From: Sipunculus nudus
Taxonomy: Eukaryota; Annelida; Sipuncula; Golfingiida; Sipunculidae
Assembly: GCA_026874595.1 (NCBI GenBank)
Contig: CM049320.1
Location: 32,088,214 to 32,152,213 of the forward strand
Direction: 5' to 3'
Length of the DNA stretch: 64,000 nt
Below are positions 47,597 through 58,505 of the stretch, in pieces. The notes below the pieces were generated by a model. It worked only from the letters and a program-made list of their open reading frames with translations. It was not told the origin of the DNA and ran no database searches. A program made the translations under genes and the position numbers. Numbering within the stretch: position 1 is the stretch's first letter; every line of letters starts with the position of its first letter.

Positions 47597-47991
47597 TGGC
47601 AAGAAATTCATACCTCGGTATGTTAACCTTGAAGTCCTGGTTTGTGATGATGATTACATTTTCGAACCGCAATGGGACGCGGGGGCATTCAGGTTTTCGA
47701 TGAGCTTTGACTGGTTACTATTGTTGGACGTTCAAAGGATCGGTTGATGTGAGGAAGACATGAAAGATAAATTAAATGTTCGTTTTAAGGCCGATGGCAA
47801 GAAATTCATACCTCGGCATGTTAACCTTGAAGTCCTGGTTTGTGATGATGATTACATATGCGAACCTGAATGGGACGCGAGGGCATTCAGATTTTCGATG
47901 AGCTTTGACTGGTTACTATTGTTGGACGTTCAAAGAATCGGTTGATGTGAGGAAGACATGAAAGATAAATGAAATGTTCGTTTTAAGGCCG
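47597..47991 (+). repeat. 198-bp tandem duplication with conserved open frame
   Basis: Two units of 198 bp (47597-47794 and 47795-47991) are about 95% identical. 198 is a multiple of three, and both units keep the same open frame of about 50 codons (KKFIPR(Y/H)VNLEVLVCDDDYI, FRFSMSFDWLLLLDVQRIG) before a TGA. The protein is not recognised. Confidence 0.8.
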
Positions 47992-47999
47992 GGAAACTG

Positions 48000-48780
48000 T
48001 CCCTGTAAAAAATCGAAATATGCGTTACTTTTTGGTAGCAGAAGAGGACAAACGGGAGACCGGGAGGCCCGTACCCCCTTTTTCAGCCGCCGTAACCTTT
48101 CTTACCGTATCAGACGAATTAAGAGGTCTGAAACCCGCGCCCCATCCCGGCCCCTTTTCCGAAAATAGGTATCTTGTATTAGGCTTTGTCATGAATCCTC
48201 CTTGGTTGAACCCCTCCCTTTCATAAAGCAAGAGTCACGTGTCGGAGCCTGGATCAAATGTCAGGCCAAACATGCATAAATCCGCCACTGAAGGCAAGGG
48301 TTATTCAAATGCACAATAGTCTTAATCCTGCGCTGCAGGCGACCTCACAGGCAATACGGTCTTTGCCGTAGGCAGTTCGGCCGTTTTCGGTGGGTTTTAT
48401 CACGTTATTTAATAAACACGCAAAAATCACTCAAAATTGTGTGTACAATAAACCTTATTTATTCTCATTTCGACGTGAACACTGCGGGAACAATAATCTT
48501 AATAATGAGGTGTGGCACAGTGTCATACGCAACGCACTTTCAGAGACCATTGAGAACAAAGGTCCAGAATAGAGAGCTGGAATCCCCCGAGTATTAGCTC
48601 AGGTTAGCGAAGTTTGGGGTCGCGTCACGTCAGCAAGCAGCGGAGGAGGCTGCATGGGTTTAGTTTTCAGCAGTAATGTTGCCTTCTTTTGAATAGAAGA
48701 TCAATTGGATCGATGCATATCTCTTGATATTCAACTGGCTGTTAGCTAAGTGTATCTGCGAGATAGTTTTTTTTCTTATA
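48000..48780. other. Unassigned sequence
   Basis: GC-richer than its surroundings at 48,040-48,240, with overlapping short open frames on both strands. No family recognised; possibly part of the neighbouring retroelement. Confidence 0.35.
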
Positions 48781-48789
48781 CCAAAAGAA

Positions 48790-49440
48790 CCGTTCTATCA
48801 TGTGGCCGCAGACATGATCGGACTGATATACCCGGAATCGGACTCGGGAATCATTATATCCTCACCGTTATAGACGGGGCTACTCGTTGGCCTCAGGCCG
48901 TGCCACTGCAGACCATAGAGACGGTCACGGTAGCACTGGTACTAGTAGATATATACTATTATATATATATACGCAGGTAGGTATACCGGCCGACATTCTC
49001 ACTGACATGGGGAGTCAATTTACAACTGAACTCCTGCGTGAGGTTAGCTGACTGCTTTCTGTCAAAGCAGTTGGCAACAACGCCTTACCAGCCCATTTAC
49101 AAGGAGATTATGGAGCGGTTTAATGTAATGCTGAAGCTTATGCTGAAGCGGATGTCCCAAAACCGCGGCCCAATGTGTCAATTTCCGGTCTTGGAAAGGT
49201 CAGTGACCTTGATAACCGAGCTAAGTTCAATAGGAAAGTAAAAACCTTCCATATTAATCTGCTCTAGCAGTTGCATACTAAGCTAGAGCCGCAACACATT
49301 ATCCCTACGGTGAATGAATTAACATGGAAAGAGGATAATTTTTCTATTGAGCCATCGAGAAAAGAAGATCACTGGGTTAAAGCAAGGCGAGGCCATTGTC
49401 CCCAAACTCAGTTCAGATAACGCAAGAGCTTATGTCTCGT
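48790..49440 (+). mobile_element. Ty3/Gypsy integrase remnant
   Basis: The broken frames read, in order, DMIGLIYPESDSGNHYILTV, IDGATRWPQAVPLQTIETVT, a shifted ..FSLTWGVN (where intact elements have the second catalytic Asp), LLSKQ-like and TTPYQPIYKEIMERFN, then LKLMLKRM. This is the order of the DDE integrase core of Ty3/Gypsy elements. An (AT)n insertion and frameshifts break it near 48,955. Downstream KVKTFHINLL and PQHIIPTVNE continue the pol C-terminal tail. No RT or RNase H was found; LTRs were not recognised. Nonfunctional. Confidence 0.8.
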
Positions 49441-49499
49441 ACAGATTTAGAACAGGCGACTCTAAGGAATGTGAGGTATAAGTCAGACCAACATTGTGT

Positions 49500-52400
49500 G
49501 TAGAAAACACATTTATTTGTAATATGTTTATTTCATGGGGAAGTGTGTAATAAAGTGGATCCTGTCGTGAAGGCATGTCTCCCCTATTTTGTTTAATTAT
49601 AGGTCTTGTTATTTGGGTTCGGCCTGTTGATGAATATGATCAAAACTGGTCCCAGGCATTGTATGAGACTTATGAATATAGATAAGCCTTCAGGGAAGTA
49701 GAGTAATTAGGAGGGTTGCATACACACTGGGGATTGAGTGTCCAGACGCCAGACAGCAGCCAGTCGGGGACCAGCGCCACCAGTCGGAGCCCAGTGCCAC
49801 TAATTTGGATCAAGTGCTGCAAGCCGGGGGGGGGGGGGGGGGGGGGGAGGAGTGCCACAATTCTCAGTTATATTCGGTGCTTCGAGTCAGCTTTCAGTGC
49901 CTCCAGTCAGGAACCAGTATTGCCAGTTCAGGACGTCTAGAGACTGTTTAATTGGACTCTGTATATAACTGGAGTTGTTATTTTATGTTTGTTTATCCAG
50001 TTTATTTAATGTGATGTGAGGAGTAATAGGCTGTGATCCCTGTCTGGTAGTTGGTTTTGAATTCCATAATAATCCGTCAATATATTCTTTATTGCCTTGT
50101 GTTTTGTTGTATACCTGAGTGCTTATACGATGAGTGCGCCTTAAAAGACCACACCATCTCTACCTTACCACGTTAAGGCAAAGGCAACCTGAACCGTCAC
50201 TTATTAAGAGCAGAGTTTTTCCTAGGGCACCGCTGTGGGGCAACGATTACCGGGTGAAAAGTAATGTTTTGTTATTCACTAGCTATATTTGCATTGAGCG
50301 TGACCAGCCCAAGTAGAGAGGTACTTTTAAATAGGAAATGAACGGCACGTAACACTCATTCTGTTTAGCGGGCAGTCACTAACATTCTATTCAATATAGG
50401 ATATCCCGTGTTCTGCATGTGCATTTTCTAAGAATCTTTATCCCCTCAACCTGTTCATATAAGACATATGTTTATGGTCAACGAAATCATTTCTGTGTTT
50501 ATCTGGGCTTTCTAAAATATTCAGTGTAGCATAAGACATTTATTTAACATGGTATAAAATGATTTCTAAAATTGATTCCTTGTCACTTACCCCGAGAAAC
50601 TGCCAGAGTACCCACTAACAAATAAAAAAATCTTGGTTATTCTACATCACACAGGCATTACGATAAGTGACGTTATTAAGCATTTGTACTGCCTGCGATG
50701 CTTTGGCAAGTGATTTACTTTTTCTTACACAAACCCACCTTTCACAATAAATAGCATTACCTGGTCTTCTATACCTGCAATAACAAGTAATGAAAAAGTT
50801 CCAAGGGTATAACCCCTTCAAGAAACACTTCCAGCAAATAATGGTATATCAGATTAGACTTGTAGACTGGCCATAGACGAGTTGCTTGGAAAAGTCGAGT
50901 GGCTACACTATTAAATATCATAGGGTGAAACATTTTGCGCCCTGCGTCAAGGCAGTACTTTTATATTTTGTTATTTTTATACCAGACGGCACGTATTCTG
51001 AATTAAATCATCAATTTTTATTGTATTTCTTTTAATGCAATTTTAAACGGGGTGGCTGTGTTTGTTAGCTTTGTGCCTGTATGTTTCGTTCCATAATTCT
51101 GTAAGAAATACCATGTTTCTTTTCCTAGTCAGTTATAAGGGTATTTGCAACAGAGACAACACTAGTAAGCAGTAGATTATTACCAAATAAGTATTGATAA
51201 AAGGAACTTGAACTTATGCTAAGTGTAATGTTAAACAAATATAATTCGAGTAAATGGGTCACGACTATACACTTTTGGGGCTAAATACCAATACTATGAC
51301 GCACTTGCTCAAATAGACTGCTCACTTACTACTTTATTTCGCAATGGCTGAATATTTCCGGTCATTTAAATATCCACTGGAAATGAATTAAAGTATCTTA
51401 CATAAAGCGCTTATGTTGGGGTGACATTTTTCGGCACCACTGAGACAAAGTTTTTAACATAATAAAATTGTTAATCGACAGTGGAGGAGATAAACGTCAC
51501 TAAGCCTGCACATCACCAGCAGAGAACGGAAAGTTATTAATAAAACTATGGCAATCGCCAAAGGATTACTGGAAGCCAACTCATCCCACCCCCTCCTTAC
51601 CCAGATCCGGAACTTGGCAGTGAGTGGATATAGGCTACGGGAGTGCGACTTTGGGAAAAAAGTCAAGGTCAAAAATAAATATCCAGTACAAATTTGTAAT
51701 CTTGGACTATTGCTGAGCTCATATTCCTTTTTTTCTTTAATTTGCCATAATGGAGATCTAACAGACAGAAAATGGCATAGGAAAGAAAAGGGTAAAATAT
51801 TCGGAATCATTTGCAACATGGTGACCTAAGTAGGTCCACCTACAAAAATAAATAACCCCTTCCAACTATACAATCTCATTAAATCTCATTAAATCAAGGA
51901 ACAGAACCAGTTTTTTTATCCTGTATATTACCATCCGTATCGATACAACCCTGCTACAATGAACATTCCGGCGGATTTATATTAATGTTTATACAGGATA
52001 ACCCTTTCAGTCAAATATAATTGATCTGCAACACAGCCCAATTGGACAAAGCAGTTTTTAAAATCTTGTAAAATACAATACCAATATCATAAAAATTCCA
52101 TATTCACATGTAATTATGACATACAAGTTGGTGCACAGTGCGCTCACGATAAGTACATGATTAACGGGAAAATAAAATGAAAGATTAACGGGAAAATAAA
52201 ATGTAACATAAGACATACAAAATAGCATTAAGGGGGGTCCTGGTGATTGTTTGATCATTTTAGAACGACACGTAATGAGTAGAAATTTCTCTTAGAGCCA
52301 CACAATGTGTTTCACAATATTGGGTGTGGACATACCAAAACATGATTAACAACTAAAATTGGTTACATTATATTTTCCTGTACTTTTGGATAATAGCAAT

Positions 52401-52530
52401 TATAGATCAATGTAATATTTTTCGCAAATACAATGTGTTAATCCTTGCAAAATAATCTCCCTTGATGCATATAAAGAGCACAGAACAAAACTTCCACCAT
52501 TTGCATTCAGGTATCTCGTCTCTGGACCAG
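49500..52530. other. Intergenic; poly-G tract and methyltransferase flank
   Basis: A G-run of about 22 lies at 49826-49848. 50,350-50,480 matches 44,190-44,330, so this is the 3' flank of the duplicated methyltransferase segment, interrupted by insertions. A 24-bp word GATTAACGGGAAAATAAAATG is tandemly repeated at about 52,157-52,203. No gene recognised. Confidence 0.5.
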
Positions 52531-52531
52531 G

Positions 52532-53566
52532 TCAGTGACTGGTTGTTTTAACGGCGACAAGCATGACACATCTGAGAACTTCCTTAGCTTGACATGGTAA
52601 ACCGTCAGTCATACTTTCTTGTTCCACATCAGCCATCATATCATCAAGTAAATCTTCTCTCATTTCCTCAGGTACCAGATCCAGTGCAGGATGGAAACCT
52701 TTCACTACAGCTGCAGTGGAAACATTTTTCATGAACATTCAATTTATACATTATCAAATATTATCAATGTTAAGTCAGACTGCTTCATAAATATTTGAAA
52801 AGTGGTCAGAAGTTGAGACAAGAAATATAGCTGCTTGGGCACGTTTAGCATGTTATGATTAATAGATAGATTAATAAATAAAAAAAAAATGCGTATTTAT
52901 TTAAAACAATATTCTATTTTATGAAAACCAATCTGTTTATGTAAATTTAACAAAATTTTACATGAAAAAATAAAACAGTCTAGCATACCTCTGGTCATTG
53001 GGAACTCATAAAAGAGCACTTCGTATTGTATGACGTCAAATCCATGCCTTAAGACCATTTCCTTGAATACATTATGTTCTGTCAGCCAGGGGACCCCTTT
53101 CGCCTTTGACGGCTCAATACTCGCTAAAACCCATGGCGGTAATACATGTTCTAATTCCTGAAATTTTAAGCATAATCTATACAGAATATGGTTCATTTAG
53201 TTACACTGGATGAAAGTGATATTCAAACGAATATCATATTAATCTGCTAGTGAGACGTAAGTTTTATTAGATGTCGCTCATAATAGTTGAGGACTGTAAT
53301 TACGTTACCTCGAAGCTTATCCAGTTCTTCCAACGAGGGCTTCCAATAACCGTTTTCATAATAGCTGGATAGTAACGGTAGGGTTGATGATATAAAGGAA
53401 ACAGTAACATCGCCCTTCCACCTGGTTTAAGGAGCCAGTTGATGTTATCAAGCGCACATTCCATGTCACGAACCCATTGAAGTGTGTAAAAGGATGTGGC
53501 ATAGGAAAAGTAAGATTTGTACGTGGAGCTGTCTTGAAGGTTACGATCCTGAAATTATATATATAT

Positions 53567-53606
<40 letters not shown>

Positions 53607-55075
53607 AAAGAGAGAGAGAAAGAGAAATGTCTTTGGACGTTCCAATAATAATAAAAATAATAATAATATACAGGAAGGGAAAGAGAGAGAGCGCAGAAGA
53701 GAGGGATGTGGTAGGAACGCACCCATCGAATCTCACAGCCAATGCTTTTCTTGATAAGCTTCAAGATAAGTCCTCTTTCCTTTTCATTATTCCACCTACG
53801 GAACATCATATACATTTTCTAGACACTAACATCTGCTTGTTTCACAGTATTGTCAAATACTCAACCAGAGCATTCATACCTGGAATTGATTAACAACATA
53901 TATAAACTCTTGGGTTAAGAGTATTTTTAAAATTAGAATTTGTGGCATCGGAGACACCACAGTGTCCTCGGCCAAGACATATCTCATTGTTTTGAAGCAT
54001 ATATTGACATTTTACCAGGTCAGGATCACAAGAGTCAAGTTCAACAGCTTTTTTTAACTTGTCCTAACTAATTATATTATTAGGCTTAAATGACTTTGAG
54101 ACCAATGTCAAGGTCACTAGTTTTCAAACCTGTTCATAATTATGGTAAAAATATTGGTGGGTTTAATTTGATTCGCACTACTTCAACACAAATTTTGGTT
54201 ACCCAAAAATTGTACATTTTCTCACATTAGGCCTTGAATACCAAGGTCAAGTTCAGAAGTTTTCAAGCATATTCGAGATCTAAGTGAAATGATTTGCGTG
54301 TGTATTTATTAGAAGAACATGCATTACATCGAAATAATGAGCTTCACCATTATCCTAGATATCATCAGATTTTACCTTGAAGATCAAAGTCATTTTAGTT
54401 TATTTTTCACTAAATATGGGGATATTCAAAGTCAAGACCACTCTCATAACGTCATGGCCCAAATCTAAACAGACTTTCCGTTTTCTGGCACATATCTGTA
54501 CATTTGTAGAATAAAGTTCCGCAATCCAACTCATGCGCAAGACAAACCTGTCAAAGGTCATCATTCAACCGGGTTATCGAACCTATTCATTCAAAGGTTC
54601 TCGTGAAAATTACGATTTGTGGGTGTCAAGGTCACTATGGTATTGAAGGCCATGACCCCATTTCAAATAATCCTCTCATCCACATCTAAGCGCACGTCAA
54701 GTTTGTTATAGATCCGTGAGATCTTTTTTGTTATCTCGTTCACAAAAAAAACTGTGCTTAAACCATAGTATCTCAGGCTTCCTGTCAGGAAAAAAAGAAC
54801 TAATTACCTACCTGGATATCCATTCGTTCAGCCAAAATACGATCGGTCTCGTACTTCTGCTTGACGTATTTAATCATTGGTTCGCTCACATCTACTGCCG
54901 TGAGATGGCAGTTAAACTTCTGCTGCAGGTAAAAGCTTGTCTCTCCTGTCCCACAGCCGATATCAATCACGTGATCATCCGGGCTTATATTTGTGACAAA
55001 CCTGTCAATGGTGGATCTTCCGTGTTCCTTCTGAGGCGTGTTTCCGGCAAGGTAAGCTGTTGGAGGACGCTGCAT
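52532..55075 (-). CDS. SAM-dependent methyltransferase, JHAMT-like, 4 exons, intact
   Basis: Minus-strand exons 55075-54812, 53548-53309, 53157-52989 and 52710-52532 (TGA) join with GT/AG sites and consistent phases (0, 0, 1) to 283 residues. Exon 1 has the class I SAM-binding motif HVIDIGCGTGETS and, after it, CHLTAVDVSEPMIKYVKQKY. Exon 2 has ATSFYTLQWVRDMECALDNI and NWLLKPGGRAMLLFP. Exon 3 has PWVLASIEPSKAKGVPWLTE. This order and length resemble juvenile hormone acid O-methyltransferase and related carboxyl methyltransferases. Molluscs are not known to use juvenile hormone, so the substrate is unknown, perhaps a carboxylic acid. The ATG at 55075 is the first in frame; a stop (TAA) lies a short way upstream, though an upstream noncoding or coding exon is not excluded. 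The sense-strand CT microsatellite just before exon 2 may act as polypyrimidine tract. Confidence 0.88.
53567..53605. repeat. (GA)n microsatellite near 3' splice site
   Basis: The run is (CT)n on the coding strand of the methyltransferase gene, about 20-60 nt upstream of the exon 2 acceptor. A shorter, impure version is at the same place in the dead copy (about 45,577-45,612). Confidence 0.9.
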
Positions 55076-55849
55076 AGCTCTGGAGCTACATGGACACAAC
55101 AGGGTTTAGACACGTTTCACCAATGCTGGAATTTCTTGTCTTTTATGTATATTATAATCATAGTCAGGTGGACATTAGTCATATTTATGACATTGTATAT
55201 GGTCACAGTTTTATCGCATAAAATGGTAAATGATTGTCATAAATCATAAGGCAAGGTGATGCCACCTTCTCACCTATGAGCAATTTAAACATTGGTTAAT
55301 AAAACGAGTGATTTTCAAGAGAAGTTTTTTTTTATTATTATTTCGAGAGTTTATTGAACATGGAGGGCCATTGAACAAAATTTCCCACTTTCAAAAAGAA
55401 CACAAGACAACTTTTTGCAAAATGAGATGTCAACTTGAAGAATAAATGTTTTCTCTTCTTTTTAAGAAATGGCAAAATTAATTTGATATAATATTTTTTA
55501 TTTTACTTAAGTTTTATAATATTTGTATAACTTTATGGAATAAATCTTCTTAAAACATATATTTTCAAAATGTTCTCAGTCAGTAAAAAATACAGAATAA
55601 AGAAAATTCATTACCATCCATTATTGAGATAACTCCTCTATCCTTAACCTAAAAGTGACTTCCGGTAGAGCATGGCTGACTAGTGCCTCGCACATTGGTA
55701 AGCCCGGACAAAAAAATCCGTGAAAATCCTTCAAAGTATGGATGAGAGGCCACACGTGAAAACTTGATCAATGAGAAATAACCGATATTCCTGGAGGTGT
55801 CATAGCCAGCTTGGAGAAATACTTACAGAAAGCTATAACTAGCAAAAAA

Positions 55850-56709
55850 TGCCAAGTTTATCTGACAAGGGCTCACAGAGTAAATCAACACAAAGTGAAT
55901 CATCATATACACAGGCAAGTGACACCTTGACTTCTATGGTAGATGCAAAGTGTTTAAAGCTGGAAGGTGCTTTCTAAGGCGGCCTTACTAGATTTCAAGG
56001 ACACACTACTGAATGATTTAGAGAATATTAAAAAAGAGCTGGAGAGGATAGATAACAAGAAAACAGACCTTGAGGAAAAAGTGAACGGTGTAATACAGAG
56101 TTTGGAATTCACAAATCAAACATTGAGACAAGAACAAACACTCTTGAGACTGAAAACAAACTCCTTAAGGAAGAAATTACTCAACTTAAAGCAGAAAAGC
56201 ATGTAACAGAGCAAGAACTTTGAAAGGCTAAAACAAAACTCATGGATAAGGAGCGTTACAGCCGAGAATATAATCTCAAATTACTTGGTGTTCCAGAACA
56301 TAGGGGAGAGAGTTGTAAACGAGTGGAAGCGAAGGCTATATGTGACCACAAACTGGCCGGTGACGCAGACATGGGCAATGTACTTTACTCAATATAGAAA
56401 GCCCACCAAACAGGGAACAGAAAGACTGGAGTAAACAAGCACATAAAAGTGAAATTCTAAAGCCGACCAATCAGGAACATTCTGCTCAGAACGCAGAGAG
56501 AGATTAACAATCAACGAAGTAGGGACAACACTTTCTTCGTCGAGGATCTCATAAAGGAGGATTACGTCCTGAAGAAGAAAGCTCTGAAACAGATGCAGCA
56601 GGCCCATATAGATAAACAGAAAGTCGGGTTCTACCGCGGGCAACTAATAATTGACGGTCAGCTGACTCCAGTTCATGACGACACAGCTGCTTCTGTTGCA
56701 CAGACTTAA
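55850..56709 (+). pseudogene. LINE ORF1 remnant (coiled coil, RNA-binding type)
   Basis: The frame starts near MPSLSDKGSQSKSTQSES, then shifts into a strongly heptad-like coiled coil (LENIKKELERIDNKKTDLEE, and on through LRQEQTLLRLK). After another shift come RYSREYNLKLLGVPEH and, further on, FFVEDLIKEDYVLKKKALKQ and KVGFYRGQLIIDG, which are landmarks of L1-type ORF1 proteins. Stops and at least two frameshifts are present. Confidence 0.75.
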
Positions 56710-58500
56710 TTGTGGCCATCGTGACGCAACAGAATTGTTCACACTGTGTTTCCACGTGTCCTTCCCGCCAGTGCAAGAGACTTTAATGCTCGATTACTGG
56801 TTATGTCGTCAGATGGCGCAATTTGAAGGCACTCCTAAGGAGACTAGTAGTCTCACTACATCGTACCTTGTGACTGAGGTTTTATGCTTCTTGGTTATTC
56901 AAGACTCATGGGATGCAGAGACCTTTTGATAAGCTGCAGTTGCCGCCTTATCGCCCACCGTGTTTGGTGACATTGTTCATAAAAAGGAATGCTGGACTCT
57001 GATGATGCTAATAAGACCTCAAGAAGCGGAATAATTTAGCATATACATCTGGTTTGTGTTCCTGCTGTCCATACCTACTGTCCGCCTGCCTGACTGCTTC
57101 CGCTCCTGTTTGCACTTAGTAACCGTCTCTTATACTTTATTTCAATCCCCCCCCCCCCCCAACAACAGATGTTGGTACATGTATGTGTTGGAAGTTGTAA
57201 TGCTCAGAAATCATATACATTTTAATCAGCTGAATAAAAGGGGTGGTACAACTTGTATTTATCTATCACTTCGTTTACTTGACGTGAATTTGCAATTCGG
57301 TGTGGGTAGACTCGGTATATTTATATTAGCTTATTATCAAGAAATTGTAATATTGCCTTTTTTCTTCTTCTTTTCTCCGATATAAGTCCGTGTATCACTT
57401 TGGAATGTTGTTTACATACACACACTCAATTATTTCATGATTGGTATTCAAGTATCTTTCAGTTTGGTACTGGAATTGTGAACACATATTCGGTCAATGT
57501 AGGAGTTGGTATGTTAATTATGAGACCGACAAACAGCTCTCACGGAAGTGTGTAAGTGAAATGATCATAAATATATCAACCCCTCCCCCCCCCCCCAAAA
57601 AAAAAAATGAATCCTATCTTCTAACTAGTAAAATATATATACATGTTATGCTGTAGACATTTTTACAGGATTAAACGTTTTTAGGTCATTAAAATATGAC
57701 CAGCATTCTTAAGTTTAAGAGAGCAATCACATAATCCTGCAAAATCATCCACTAACCCTATGATTGATATTATCTCCTACACTGATTGTCATTAATTTGT
57801 TATGCATGCCTTCCATTAAGTACTATATACAGTATTATCTTAATTAATTCTACACTCATTGTCATGATGTTTCTAGGTATTTTGAGACTGACAAGTATCT
57901 TTAATGTCATTTTTTTACTTGTTTATCTTTGACAAACAAGTAACTGAGATCATGAGTCTTGAACTGAGATTTATTTCTGCCAGCATTTAATTTTAGAACG
58001 AAACTGATTAGCGGGTCTTTGTTATATGTGGTTGAAGGTGATCATGCATGTCAGCTCACATACATGCAAAGCGCATGCTTGTCAGTCTAGCTTCATGACT
58101 CATAGTACACTTGTGTATATATTTTGTGATGTTGGGCTGTATTTATGTATTTTTTTTTCAGATAATCTTTTCAACAATTAATTTATTGTTACTTTGTTTT
58201 TGTTGCACAGATTTGATGAAACCAACCCTTGATCACTTTTACTGTTTTTTGTATTGGTTAGGAGATTATAGGTGAGCTGTATCCATCTTTCAAACCGAGT
58301 CTTCAATTTTTTATTTAATTTTTTTTGTCCTATTGTTCAGTTGAACATATTAAATATCTAATTTCAAATCAAACATCCTTTTTGGTATAAGTCAGAGAAT
58401 GATGGTTAGAGGTAGGGGTCATGAATTATGTTTCTGGTTTCAAATTAGATGGCTATTTGAAGTTAATGATTTCCAAGTAAGCAGTATTTAAGGGAGACAC
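56710..58500. other. Spacer between LINE ORF1 and ORF2 remnants
   Basis: About 1.8 kb, longer than a usual ORF1-ORF2 spacer, with C-runs near 57,150 and 57,585. No gene recognised; a later insertion is possible. Confidence 0.45.
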
Positions 58501-58505
58501 CTGTA

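Noticed and set aside
48020-48231. Overlapping open frames on both strands
   Set aside because: Neither shows a recognisable motif; probably chance in a GC-richer patch next to a retroelement relic.
53477-53893. 138-codon plus-strand open frame with Arg-Glu runs
   Set aside because: It is antisense to methyltransferase exon 2 and runs through the (GA)n microsatellite.
54716-55249. 177-codon plus-strand open frame
   Set aside because: It is the antisense of methyltransferase exon 1; the minus strand carries the SAM motif. The same shadow appears at 46116-46475 in the dead copy.
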